From Pochonia chlamydosporia 170 (taxonomy: Eukaryota > Ascomycota > Sordariomycetes > Hypocreales > Clavicipitaceae): 64,000 nt of DNA. The notes below the pieces were generated by a model. That model was not told the DNA's origin and ran no database searches. It saw only the letters and a list, made by a program, of their open reading frames with translations. This document shows, piece by piece, positions 54,995-64,000 of the stretch. The DNA is taken from positions 6,448,001-6,512,000 of the forward strand of contig NC_035791.1 of assembly GCF_001653235.2 (NCBI RefSeq). The letters are read 5' to 3'. The position numbers were made by a program, and so were the translations under genes. The number at the start of each line of letters is the position of its first letter. The stretch's first letter is position 1.

Positions 54995-55577
54995 ATGGAC
55001 GAAGTAATAGAAAGACGACGGGGTACTTATTTGCTGCGACGTCTCGCTTTTGTGCAGTTAATCAGAGTTTTTAGAACTGTCGAGGCTTCCATCGCATCAG
55101 ATAGGAAGGAAGGGCGTTCTCGTCGAAAACCGCGTTATCGCGATGCAAGCGTCGCAATCGACATATATTCAAGCGCCCAGGATGGAGATCAAGGGAATCG
55201 GGCTACAAGGCAAGACTTGCTAGAACGTAAGAGGGCTGGAAAGAGTTGGTTCGAATTGTCGGGACAGTGTCCATTGCTTGTCCTCGTATATTCAGAAGCC
55301 GCAGAACCGATAGTGTCGGTATCTCCTCTCTCCGTTGTCACGTTGTAAAGCTAACTTACTTTCCAGAAAGAATTTCCAGAGAACTAGCAGTGCGATGATT
55401 CGTACTATAGCACCGCAGGCCGTAGGGAAATGTCCGCAGCAGCTTGTTCGGATCGCTTCTAAGCTTAACAAGGACATTGCATCTGTAGTGGCTTGCGGAT
55501 CTACCCGTTATGACCTGGTCACGGCGGCGCAGATCATTGACGCTGTGCGACTGAAGAAGGACATCAGCATTCTGTAA
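54995..55577 (+). CDS. Hypothetical protein, two exons
   Basis: I do not recognise the product. Exon 1 (54995-55318) starts at ATG with a basic N-terminus (MDEVIERRRGTYLLRRLAF). The intron 55319-55379 has a GTATCT donor, a GCTAAC branch site and an AG acceptor in phase 0 (the AG eight bases earlier would shift the frame). Exon 2 (55380-55577) gives IRTIAPQAVGKCPQQLVRIA and a short C-terminus ending DAVRLKKDISIL. The total is 173 aa, basic and mostly helical-looking, with no signal peptide or membrane segment. Support is the intron quality and the continuous second exon. It could be part of a longer gene with upstream exons. Confidence 0.4.
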
Positions 55578-55604
55578 GGCTTAGCGGTCGTGTCTTAGTG
55601 TAGT

Positions 55605-55713
55605 CTGTTGCTGTGGTCTGTCTTCTGTGGTCTGTCTTGCTGTGGTCTGCTACCTACTGTGGTCTGGTACCTATTGTGGTCTACTACCTCCTAGTCAGCC
55701 TCCTATTGTGGTC
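55605..55713. repeat. Degenerate TGTGGTCT minisatellite
   Basis: About six imperfect units built around CTGTGGTCTG / TATTGTGGTC, spaced 14-20 bp apart, lie directly downstream of the preceding stop codon. Confidence 0.75.
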
Positions 55714-56908
55714 AATAGCTGGTGAGGTACGGCTATGAGATATTTTTTAGCTACAGTCATTGACAGATGTTGCGTTGCACCGTTGTAGTTCTTGTATATT
55801 CCTCCCCCTTGCTTGTGCTCCTGCTCCCCTTCCTCCTTTACACAGCAGAAACTCAAGATATTTAATACTTTCGGAATACTGCTGCCCCAAGGCAGCAGTA
55901 TTACGACTACTGTTGCCACCCAGGTGGCAAGATGGTTGCGTGTTCAATCAACAGAGGCACCATTATCCGTCCATTAGCTGTCAGTATAGTGGTTCCCAGC
56001 AACCTCTGCCTTCCCCAACTATCTGACATAGCGATGCCTACCGTCACTTCCACGGTAGGGCTTTACTCAAGCTCAGCCATCCTGGCCTTCGCTCATAGAA
56101 GCGCCTGGGTTCCCAGTTCTTTCACGAACCTTCCCACCAGGTCTTTTCATTTTAGCATAGCCCAAGGTACTCTAGAATGGTGCGCGTCCACTGAGGACTA
56201 GCCCCTGCAGTGGATTGCCCGACAGTAGCTGCGTGCAGGGGTAAAGCCGAATTCGAAGCGACTACAATCGGTCGAGACGATGAGTCTAGTAAAAGAAATA
56301 TTCCAAATCAATTAAATCAATTCAAGATTGGTTCTGCAGTTCGGCACTTGTGTTTGATCCCGTGGATTTTTCGGTGGTAGTCAACTAGGTCAATACCGTC
56401 ATCTTGACGCTCGATGTCGGCCATCGTAGAATCAATCAAGATAGGATGGAGTTGCACCCTCCGATAGTCGACGTTATAGTGAAGTCATATCTGGCTAGGC
56501 AACAGTCCCGGAATGGCAAATAGTCACGCAAATCAAGCCTCATCAAACTCATTCCTTTTGGCCTAGAAGTCAATTGGATTGCTCCCCCTTCTGGCTTGGA
56601 AGAAGTCCTCGACCGCCTTCCACTTTCTTCGACAAGAAATATTTGGTTACAAATTATTGAGTCATAATGTGGTCAGCTATACTGACATCTGCAGGTCCAT
56701 GAACCATAAATTGGGGCATCTCTCACAGACTCACCGTCGTTCACGGCATACTCCTAGCTTCCGAGCGGCGCCAGATTGACATCATTTACTGATCAAAATC
56801 AAAATCTGCATAAGTACTCCACCCTGAACTCCTCTAGAGAGCTGTTAACATACCAATCTTATTACAACTCCAATTTTTTCCCGCAACTGTCGTCGTACTA
56901 TATCCTCT
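55714..56908. other. Intergenic, no supported gene
   Basis: Apart from the short hairpin repeat, no coding region is recognised. The last 100 bases are the likely promoter and leader of the next gene. Confidence 0.45.
55861..55932. repeat. Partial third copy of the hairpin repeat
   Basis: The block contains GGAATACTGCTGC..GCAGCAGTATTACGA and the following TTGCCAC, as in the copies at 23939-24203 and 58270-58536. The loop differs (CCCAAG instead of TTAC) and the flanks are unrelated. Confidence 0.65.
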
Positions 56909-57931
56909 ATGGACAAATTCGGGAAGAAGATCGCGTCGCCATCATACAAGCCCCCGTTCCCACCGACTTCGTCCTTGATTGCTAGGGAGGACCTAGTCCT
57001 CCCTGCGGCCTTCAACGATTCATCTCCCCTAGCGAGAGAACTGCAGCCACTGAGATTTGAGCATAGAAATGAAGTGCACAGATTTCTCTGTGCTTTTTTC
57101 GATCTTTCTCGATTCAATTCCATACGCAAGATACTATGGCTAATCGCCGTCCATGGAGCCCCACGCTCCTTATACTACCAGAAGTTCCTTCGCCGTGAAA
57201 TTGTAATCGCAGAAGAACTGGATCTTCACCTCGTTTGGGCGAAATCGAGAATATTTATCAAACCACTCCCGGACTTTCTGCTCAATTACGATTTCTGGGA
57301 GACCTATATATGCTGCGAACCTCGATTACACCGAGCAGCATGCGGGCTTCTATACTCTTATTGTGGTCTCATTCGCTTCGGTCATGATTTACAGGTGGCA
57401 CAAGAATGTCATCTGGTCAATGTGAACTTGGACTACCGAGCTTGGACGGAATTTTCCCGTACGATACTACCAAATCTCAACCCTAAGGACTCTAATACCA
57501 TGGACAAACGATTCCAGTATGGCGAGTTGCGGTTAAATCGGCTCGACACCATTTACCGATATTCGCCTTATAAGTTTTCCATATCCAGCATCCTTCAAGG
57601 CTTCCCCCATGCCTTGACCGAAAGCTATGTGCCTTACATGGACCAGTACAATAACACAGTGTCAGCGTTTGGTGTTATTGTCATTATTCTGTCGGCTTTC
57701 AATCTATCATTGTCAGCGCACTCTAAAAGTCCAGATCATGATCTTCAACAAGCAGCATACGGATTCGCGATATTCGCCATGATTTTATGCGCCGCGCTTA
57801 TTGGGCTGTTCATTGTGTTACCCTTGATTTCCTCACTAGTGACAATCTATGGCTCCATTGCCACACGAAAACGACTTACCAATATACGGGAGGACGAAGA
57901 GCTATCTGTTACGACGAGCTCAGGAAGATAG
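56909..57931 (+). CDS. DUF6601 membrane protein
   Basis: The intact 340-codon frame starts with ATG. The pattern matches the fungal DUF6601 family: an N-terminal cytosolic region with EELDLHLVWAKSRIFIKPLP and DFLLNYDFWETYI, then AACGLLYSYCGLIRFGHDLQ, then YGELRLNRLDTIYRY, and two C-terminal membrane helices (AFGVIVIILSAFNLSLSA, about residues 250-270, and GFAIFAMILCAALIGLFIVLPL, about 290-312) around a short loop. The order L..VW..RIF..KPLP / R.A.G.L.SY..LIR / YG.LR..RL..IYR is diagnostic. The family has no known biochemical role; its members are predicted integral membrane proteins and are numerous in Pezizomycotina. Length is close to the family norm. No intron is needed and no disruption is seen. 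Confidence 0.82.
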   Translation: MDKFGKKIASPSYKPPFPPTSSLIAREDLVLPAAFNDSSPLARELQPLRFEHRNEVHRFLCAFFDLSRFNSIRKILWLIAVHGAPRSLYYQKFLRREIVIAEELDLHLVWAKSRIFIKPLPDFLLNYDFWETYICCEPRLHRAACGLLYSYCGLIRFGHDLQVAQECHLVNVNLDYRAWTEFSRTILPNLNPKDSNTMDKRFQYGELRLNRLDTIYRYSPYKFSISSILQGFPHALTESYVPYMDQYNNTVSAFGVIVIILSAFNLSLSAHSKSPDHDLQQAAYGFAIFAMILCAALIGLFIVLPLISSLVTIYGSIATRKRLTNIREDEELSVTTSSGR

Positions 57932-58979
57932 GGAGGCGATTGACCGGACTCGAGATGATCGCGATGCCATGTGGGCTGAGTTCATTCGTCGTATCAAGGC
58001 TGCGTTCCGCAAGGTGTAAAGGCCGACATGGGTGAAGAGCACGCTGTACCCGTCCAAAGTGTGGTGCTGATGGCCTGGTCTGTAGCATGTCGTATAGAGC
58101 ATGGTCCACGGCCATCACACCTCAGCCAGATGCAGACTATGTACTCCGTATGCAAGGCAGAACACCACGTTTCCACCTATCATAAGTTAGGCAGCAGCAG
58201 CCTTGCAAACATTTAGGACAAGACTTCCTTCGCAGTACGTAAGGGGAGCACTGCAGACCTTCTGATGATGTCAAGATCAGGTCGTTCATTCAAAGCAAGC
58301 ACAATATGCTATTGTCAAATAAATGCTGCCTCAGTCAAGCAAACATGCGAGTGTGGCAAAGTGGCAATAGGAAATCGTAATACTGCTGCGTAAGCAGCAG
58401 TATTCCAATAAGTATATAATTTTGTATGATTCCATTCCTTTAGATAGAAAATTAAGAGAGTCTCTCGTTGCCCGATTCACAGGGGATCTTCTGCCCGATC
58501 GTCGTCCAGTTATGCAAACGAGTCGTGAAGTGTGACAGATGATATGCCCACTGGAATTTCTCTCCAATTGTGAACGACTTTCTTGGCACCCAAGGTGGTA
58601 TATGAACCGAGGATATCTCTCTTTGTTGGCATTTCTTATCTAATGTCCAACCTAGCCGAGCATTCTACTCCATTAGCTCACTGACCCGAATCCGCTTGCC
58701 GTACTCAATGAAACGCGATATTGCAAGTGGTTCGGGCGTCCTCCATTCCAACGGGTTGACGTCAAGACTCACAATTGCGGAGACCAGGCCTGGAGACGTG
58801 ATTGGTCACAAAGGAAGTTTGGCCAATACGGTACTTTTTACCTTTGCCAACGACGCGTGGGGAGCTGCCGATTGCCACAAAACAACACATTGTATGCTAC
58901 AATCAGACTGAAGCACAGCGGCCACATAATTCAAATCATCTATCAGCATCCATTGGTGGCCAGCCTACCGACTTATGAC
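57932..58979. other. Intergenic with a dispersed repeat
   Basis: Contains the repeat copy at 58270-58536 and otherwise only short frames. Confidence 0.45.
58270..58536. repeat. Dispersed repeat copy B (inverted relative to 23939-24203)
   Basis: It aligns as reverse complement along its whole length to copy A, including the central AATACTGCTGC palindrome (about 58377-58405). A few small indels and substitutions separate the copies. Confidence 0.8.
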
Positions 58980-59200
58980 ATGTCTCGGCCTCTTCTACCG
59001 CGACCAACAGCGGAGCAATCTCCAGTCCAGCTTCAACGACAACTCGTGCCAGCTCGCAAAGCTGTTGCCGTGGCATGTGAGCATTGCAAAACGGCGAAAA
59101 TAAGAGTACGCACTGCATAAAGTACGGAGATTGTCAGGGTATCTCACGTGAGCTATCGCCTCCGAGTTACATATTCAAGGAATCCGTGAACCTGTGCTGA
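58980..59200 (+). pseudogene. Zn2Cys6 transcription factor N-terminal relic
   Basis: The frame from ATG 58980 gives a proline-rich start and VPARKAVAVACEHCKTAKIR, the first half of a Zn(II)2Cys6 cluster (C-x2-C-x6 pattern). In another frame, starting at about 59111, it continues HCIKYGDCQG, which looks like the cluster's second half. The intervening loop with the third Cys is missing, and the frame changes at about 59103-59110. A GTACGC resembles a splice donor there, so an intron is an alternative reading, but no acceptor restores the cluster. The zinc cluster cannot form as read. No downstream regulatory domain was found before the F-box gene. Confidence 0.5.
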
Positions 59201-59522
59201 AGAGATTTGGATTTTCCTTCCGAGCTACTGCTTTGATTTGCGACGCGCTGTTCAGATATTGCATATTTGAATATGACCAATTCCTCGAGAATACCGCCGG
59301 TCGCACAACCGCGAACGAGACCTTCCGGACTTCGGAAGCACCTGCAGATATAGCTTTTTTTTTTGATACTGCAAAAAAGCAGAGATGTCCCTACAAGTTG
59401 TGGGCCAGCTAACACTAAGTGTCAGTATAGGGCCAAGTCATAAGCCGTTGCAGTGATAAAAGGGTTGTATTGACTATAATTTGGTCTGTGACTATGGCAT
59501 CAAGTACATCACTATGGAACGG

Positions 59523-61025
59523 TCACTGCTTCCCAGACTGACCAATAATCTCACAGTGATCATCATTATTAACAGACACGGTGACTATCCCAACCGCATC
59601 AGTATTCCCAAAAGTCCTGAGTATCGCTCTGCCCACCGCAGACATACTTGTTTCTGCACTCTTGTCTTGCGGGATAGAATGGTAGTCTGAGAAAACAACA
59701 TGCGTATGCCTTAAGCTCGGGAAGTGACCTGCAAGGACATGTTCCGCGAAGTGCATGAGGTCCTTTAGTGAAGGCATATACTTATCCGCCCAGATGACCA
59801 AGTTCTTGACACTATTGGGGACTATTCTAGTCAGGCACGACCAGTCATCGATTGTGCTGTCGCTGATGTCTTCCTCCTCATATGCCATGCTATGCCCTCG
59901 ACAAAACGCGTCTTCGTGGATTTCCAAGGTCTCGAGGCGTGTCAACCGTGCTAGCTGATTTCTTCCACAAACATGCTCCGCAGCATTACGGTCTTGCGTG
60001 TAAAGTGTGCCTTTTATGTGTAAATTGAGCTCTTTTAGACTTTTGGAGGCACCTGAAATAGCATCTAGAACTTTGCATGGCCACAGTTCAGGACCTAGTC
60101 CTTGGCCGCAATATTTCTTCTTGAGAGAAAACCGTTCCAGGCCGCCGCAGTCTGATGTCATGTTTTGGAGCCACATCAGCTCGTCATTTTCCAAGCAGCA
60201 ATCAACTAGGTCAATGGTGCGCAGGTTTCTCAGCCAAGATATCGGAGTTTTTGCATTATCTATCCGCTCTCTTGCTGCGCCGTCACAAGCAAGGTCCAAG
60301 GAAGGGATGCTATTTATCAAGCCAGACCTCATATCTATGTTATACAAGCTCAGTGTTTCAATGTTAGGAGCGCACTTGATAAGCGCCTGTGCAACAGAGT
60401 TGGTGTAGTGTATAGTCCAGTCATTGTCTTGGGAGCGGATATCTAGCCTTTTCATGCGCGGAAGGATAGGTAGGCACCCCCAACCTAGCCCGCTCTGGTT
60501 ATCCAAAAGACGGGCGACGGTCTTCTCGCCAAAATTATCGATATCAAGTAAGAATACTTCAAGACTTGGCAACAAGGCCATGATGATCTCGGCTTCAGAT
60601 TTCTCAAGATAAGTGTCGTCGTACTCCCATACTCCACCGTCGGCTAAGCTGACGGTCCTAGTCGTGCGAATAGTGTCTTTCGTAATTGTTGCGCAATATT
60701 CGTCATAACAGGCTCTTGGAAGTGGAATAGAACTGGCCATATCAAATATTCTTACTTGCTTAATTACGTCCACATCTTCCACAACTGTGTCTGCGAATAG
60801 GGCCCAGTTGCTTGCCGAGAGGAAATGAAAAAGGAAAGGTTGGACAATGCTGCGAATACGACTGCATGTTTTGCTGAACGACTGAAGGGCTTTATGGCTT
60901 TCGAGAGGGTCTATATCGGTGGCTTTGCCATTGAGATGCTCTTTGAAATTACAGTGTAGGCACAACACTGTACATACAAGTGCCAGGATTTCAGTTGGCA
61001 GACCTACTAGAGTGGTAGGAGCCAT
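59523..61025 (-). CDS. F-box/LRR-like protein
   Basis: The intact 500-codon frame starts with ATG. The N-terminus (LVGLPTEILALVCTVLC, then a loop and LQSFSKTCSRIRSIVQPFLF) is an F-box, the Skp1-binding segment of SCF ubiquitin ligases. The rest is a series of leucine-rich strands (IETLSLYNIDMRSG, LRNLRTIDLVDCCLEND, GLERFSLKKKYCG, LKELNLHIKGTLY, LTRLETLEIHEDAFC, VKNLVIWADKYMPSLKDL) typical of irregular LRR substrate-recognition arms in fungi. Fungal accessory regions often hold such expanded, fast-evolving F-box proteins. No stop or frameshift is seen and no intron is needed. The substrate is unknown; the role as an SCF adaptor follows from the family. Confidence 0.75.
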   Translation of the reverse strand: MAPTTLVGLPTEILALVCTVLCLHCNFKEHLNGKATDIDPLESHKALQSFSKTCSRIRSIVQPFLFHFLSASNWALFADTVVEDVDVIKQVRIFDMASSIPLPRACYDEYCATITKDTIRTTRTVSLADGGVWEYDDTYLEKSEAEIIMALLPSLEVFLLDIDNFGEKTVARLLDNQSGLGWGCLPILPRMKRLDIRSQDNDWTIHYTNSVAQALIKCAPNIETLSLYNIDMRSGLINSIPSLDLACDGAARERIDNAKTPISWLRNLRTIDLVDCCLENDELMWLQNMTSDCGGLERFSLKKKYCGQGLGPELWPCKVLDAISGASKSLKELNLHIKGTLYTQDRNAAEHVCGRNQLARLTRLETLEIHEDAFCRGHSMAYEEEDISDSTIDDWSCLTRIVPNSVKNLVIWADKYMPSLKDLMHFAEHVLAGHFPSLRHTHVVFSDYHSIPQDKSAETSMSAVGRAILRTFGNTDAVGIVTVSVNNDDHCEIIGQSGKQ

Positions 61026-62139
61026 TTCCTAATAGCAGGCTTGGAACTAGATGGCAAGGGGGAAGTCAAGATGCTTAAGAAAATACTGCATCTATATATT
61101 TGTTCCGAAATATGGATGACGCTGCAATGACTTGGGTGGACATGCCGTTTACACTACATCCGCCCACCCCACTCTGAGGGTACCGAGCGAATTGAGCTCG
61201 ATCAATCGGTGTCCTTCGCTGGGGCGACAGAGAGCTGAGGTCGGGCCTACCTTTTCTCGACTAAGTCACCACTCCATTAGAAGCTCCTGCAATTTCTTTG
61301 GTGGCGATTAACCATGGCTGCGAGCACTATCGTTCTTCCCTGCGAAGGTGGGGGCTCAATGTGGGTTATATTAAGAGGCAACAGCTTCTAGAGATGGCGA
61401 TATTTTATGAAGAGCAGAGGGCATTAGTATTGTAAGATATCGATATCCGGAAAAGGCTGATTCGACTAATGGCGAACAATGGGCAGTAAAGTAATTCGCC
61501 GCCGTCAGGGAATACTTACCACGCGCATGGCCAAGATTATTCCGTTTGCATCGAGCTAGTCTCTTTCGGCTGAATAAGAGACCTTTTGCTATAGTCAAGC
61601 ATCACATAGCTTTCAATTTAATATTCCAAGTACAAACTAACCAGTCTCATTCGCCTTCTTATTTCTAAAGTATATTCCCCGTAATGTGCCGCACGCAGTA
61701 ATTAGGAATGAATGGTCCCTGTTAATTCGGCCGAAAAGGTCCGGTAAGCTCGGCCATCCCCACATCGACCAATGGCAGAGGACAATGTATTTACATCGGA
61801 CCTGTCCAACAGCTTTTACAGGAAAGCCACTTTCTCATACGTAAAAGAACAGATATGCAAATATCTAGACAAGTGATGACATCACCATCGACAAAACACC
61901 GTAAAGAAGCATTCGCCGTTATAATGGCTTCGTGGAATGGGGCGAACTGGATTTCGTTAGACGGTTGCTACGAAACGATCAATATTACCACCCCTTCCTT
62001 ATCGTGTGGTGGTCTGAGTCCTTCGCACTACTCTATAGCTTTAGGAGCGCTTTGCAGTTCTACTGACGCGAAGAAATGGTAAGTAATTCCATGGCCGACG
62101 GGTAACATCTCAGTCTTGCTTCGCGACTCCTCGTAATTT
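61026..62139. other. Intergenic upstream of the Tps2-like gene
   Basis: A 75-codon frame at 61855-62082 ends beside a GTAAGT, which could be an upstream exon of the next gene, but the in-frame ATG at 62140 gives a family-like N-terminus without it. No other feature was recognised. Confidence 0.4.
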
Positions 62140-64000
62140 ATGACTTACCCAAGACAGAAGGGACCGAGTAGGAACATAACTCACTTGCCTGCTCCTGCGC
62201 ACCAATCCGATCAGCAAGTTCCGGTCACACCTGGCATAGGCAGAGAGTCGTACAACCAAGACTATTTCGAGAGGAGAGTTCTAAACTCGCCAAGTGTGAC
62301 TCCAGGCTATGATTCGACGATAGCGACGTCTCCATTTGTTTCTCGTACAGAGACGCAAGTGGATCAACAACAACCGTCGAATGAGAAGATCATATCTGTC
62401 ACGTTTACTGTCCCACATCTTTTGGAATATCGCGAAGGTTCGAACTGGGTAAGCCCTCGAAGACCGCAATGCATGCCTGTTCAAGTCGGTGCTGACGCAG
62501 CCAATGCAAAGGACCTGCGGCGCTGCTACCACCGCTCGGCGTTGTTGGACGCTCTTCACTATCTTTCTGCCAACGGTAGTTATAATCACGTTGTTGTGGC
62601 GTGGACTGGCGAGATTCGCCGAGCGCCTAGCAGTGATAACGAAAACGTGCCTATTAACCATGCATTTATAACCCCTTCGTCTACGTCTATTTCTCTGGGA
62701 GGGAGGGAAACGTTACAAACAACCCAGCCGAAAAACATTTTTGTGACTCGTGCTGACCAGCAGAGGCTTGAATGCCAGTTACATCAAGATGAAATATGTT
62801 TCCTTCCCGTGTGGCTTGCGGAGGAAACGGACATTGAACCGGAAGGCATCAAGTTGTGTGACCAATCGAGATGGAGACAGTATGCAGAACACGATCTTTG
62901 CGCTTTACTTCATTATAGGCAGCACCCACCCAGCGAACCGTACTCTGAAGGCGTGAGATGGGCAAATTATTATCGAATGAATCAACGGTTCGCGGAGAAG
63001 GTCCTTGAATCTTATAGACCCGGAGATGTTGTTATAGTCCATGACTACTACTTGATGCTTCTACCGCTACTTCTGCGCAAACGACATCCGCATATAAGCA
63101 TCACTTTCTATCTGCACACGCCTTTTCCTTCTAGCGAATTAATTCGATGTCTTTGTAGACGGCAAAGTGTTCTTGAAGGTATGCTTGGGTCTGATCTAAT
63201 TGCATTCCAGTCATTCCACTACGCTCAACATTTTGCAAACTCTTGCGCCAGAATTCTCGGTTTAGACGCTAGCAGCAAAGTCGTTCAAACAGCAACGGGG
63301 CGTGTGCGGATTCGGGTGATACCAATGGGAATAGATATTTCTGCGATTCATTCCCTTGCATGGAAGACCACCGTCACTGAAATGTGCTCAGCGCTGAGAA
63401 AGCAGCATAGTGGCAAGAAAATTATTGTGGCATATGATCCCAAGGACAGATTAGGCGGCGTGGACAAAAAGTTGCTCGCCTTTGGTCGATTCCTCGACAA
63501 ATATCCGGAATATCAAAACAGAGTGATACTTGTACAGGTCATGAGCCAAACAAGCATCGAGACTGATGATAGGGAGGAGTCCAAATACGCTGCTGGTGTC
63601 AGCGAACTCGTCTCTGAAATAAACAGCAAGTATGGCTCACTGGATTTCATGCCCATTCAGCTACACTCCCAAAGTCTCACTACCAGCGAATATTTCGCTC
63701 TGCTACGGTCAGGAGATCTTGCATTATTCACAAGCGTTCGTGATGGAATGAGTACGACGAGTTTGGAATACGTGGTTTGTCAGCAGCACGCCAATGGCCC
63801 GATCATCATATCTGAGTTTAGCGGAACGGCCGGCAGCCTGAAGGAGGCTATTAAGATCAATCCATGGGATACAACTGGCGTTGCAGATAAGATTCACGAG
63901 GCATTGAACATGTCTGAGAAAAGCCGGCAAACAATGCAAGAGGCACTATATAAGCGAACAACTGAGCGCGATGTTCAGTATTGGGTGACCACGGTAATCC
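62140..64000 (+). CDS. Tps2-like trehalose-6-phosphate phosphatase subunit, 3' partial
   Basis: An uninterrupted frame of 620 codons runs off the right edge. The N-terminus (VPVTPGIGRESYNQDYFERR) resembles the Tps2/OrlA leader. The glycosyltransferase-20 domain follows: SALLDALHYLSANGSYNHVV then VAWTGEI, QQRLECQLHQDEICFLPVWL, DQSRWRQYAEHDLCALLHYR, YRPGDVVIVHDYYLMLLPLL, GSDLIAFQSFHYAQHF, VIPMGIDISAI, SVRDGMSTTSLEYVVCQQ and IIISEFSGTAGSL. In fungi Tps2 removes the phosphate of trehalose-6-phosphate in the TPS complex; its GT20 part is catalytically inactive and the phosphatase part is C-terminal, outside this window. HDYYL and the start of the leader favour Tps2 over Tps1 or Tsl1. The loop usually containing a conserved Arg/Lys pair reads YDPKDRLGGVDKKLLAF, somewhat divergent, so this may be a second copy. 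Confidence 0.82.
   Translation, partial: MTYPRQKGPSRNITHLPAPAHQSDQQVPVTPGIGRESYNQDYFERRVLNSPSVTPGYDSTIATSPFVSRTETQVDQQQPSNEKIISVTFTVPHLLEYREGSNWVSPRRPQCMPVQVGADAANAKDLRRCYHRSALLDALHYLSANGSYNHVVVAWTGEIRRAPSSDNENVPINHAFITPSSTSISLGGRETLQTTQPKNIFVTRADQQRLECQLHQDEICFLPVWLAEETDIEPEGIKLCDQSRWRQYAEHDLCALLHYRQHPPSEPYSEGVRWANYYRMNQRFAEKVLESYRPGDVVIVHDYYLMLLPLLLRKRHPHISITFYLHTPFPSSELIRCLCRRQSVLEGMLGSDLIAFQSFHYAQHFANSCARILGLDASSKVVQTATGRVRIRVIPMGIDISAIHSLAWKTTVTEMCSALRKQHSGKKIIVAYDPKDRLGGVDKKLLAFGRFLDKYPEYQNRVILVQVMSQTSIETDDREESKYAAGVSELVSEINSKYGSLDFMPIQLHSQSLTTSEYFALLRSGDLALFTSVRDGMSTTSLEYVVCQQHANGPIIISEFSGTAGSLKEAIKINPWDTTGVADKIHEALNMSEKSRQTMQEALYKRTTERDVQYWVTTVI

Noticed and set aside
61855..62082. 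Upstream exon of the Tps2-like gene
   Set aside because: It ends at a GTAAGT, but no acceptor gives a family-like join, and the ATG at 62140 already yields a typical leader.

Overview
The window looks like a gene-poor, transposon-rich accessory region of a filamentous ascomycete (Pezizomycotina, probably Sordariomycetes). Support comes from short introns (about 50-60 bp) with GT..CTRAC..AG signals, fungal-only families (DUF3669, DUF6601, an Fmp42-like transporter, a tubby-like protein, a solid-state-culture-type ATP-grasp protein), fungal transposon families (pogo/Fot1, hAT, MULE), and C-to-T / G-to-A nonsense decay of the kind made by repeat-induced point mutation (RIP). All identifications were made by reading translations; no database search was run.

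Layout. 1-1346: 3' part of a pogo/Fot1 transposon. 2858-4842: an HSF-type transcription factor (2 exons) and a membrane-anchored RING-H2 protein (3 exons, minus strand). 5815-6915: a frameshifted sugar-transporter relic. 7830-14217: weakly supported genes and a DUF3669 protein. 16392-16809: a perfect-TIR MITE. 17872-20126: a broken hAT transposase. 21044-22182: a kinase-domain-only casein kinase 1. 22813-23243: a broken secreted cysteine-rich protein gene. 24967-26854: an intact three-exon MFS transporter. 28560-29545: a hAT relic. 30320-31692: a CaMKK-type kinase with an unusual DFD motif. 34871-37552: an N-terminally truncated type IIC P-type ATPase whose last codons are antisense pogo sequence.

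From 39997 to 48255, an ATP-grasp protein, an MFS transporter, a DNA-ligase-like protein and a complete MULE each keep one reading frame but carry several nonsense codons that fit C:G-to-T:A changes. A WD40 relic at 52306-53150 shows the same pattern. Between and after these lie intact genes: a chromodomain protein (48297-49658), a protein with tandem SUMO-interaction-like motifs (53428-54642), a DUF6601 membrane protein (56909-57931), an F-box protein (59523-61025), and the 5' part of a trehalose-phosphatase-type gene that runs off the right edge (62140-64000).

The genes do not form one pathway. Several look like divergent or truncated relatives of conserved core genes (CK1, CaMKK, P-type ATPase, DNA ligase, Tps2), as expected for a compartment that collects duplicated genes and transposons and then mutates many of them. 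I see no CRISPR array, rRNA or tRNA gene.
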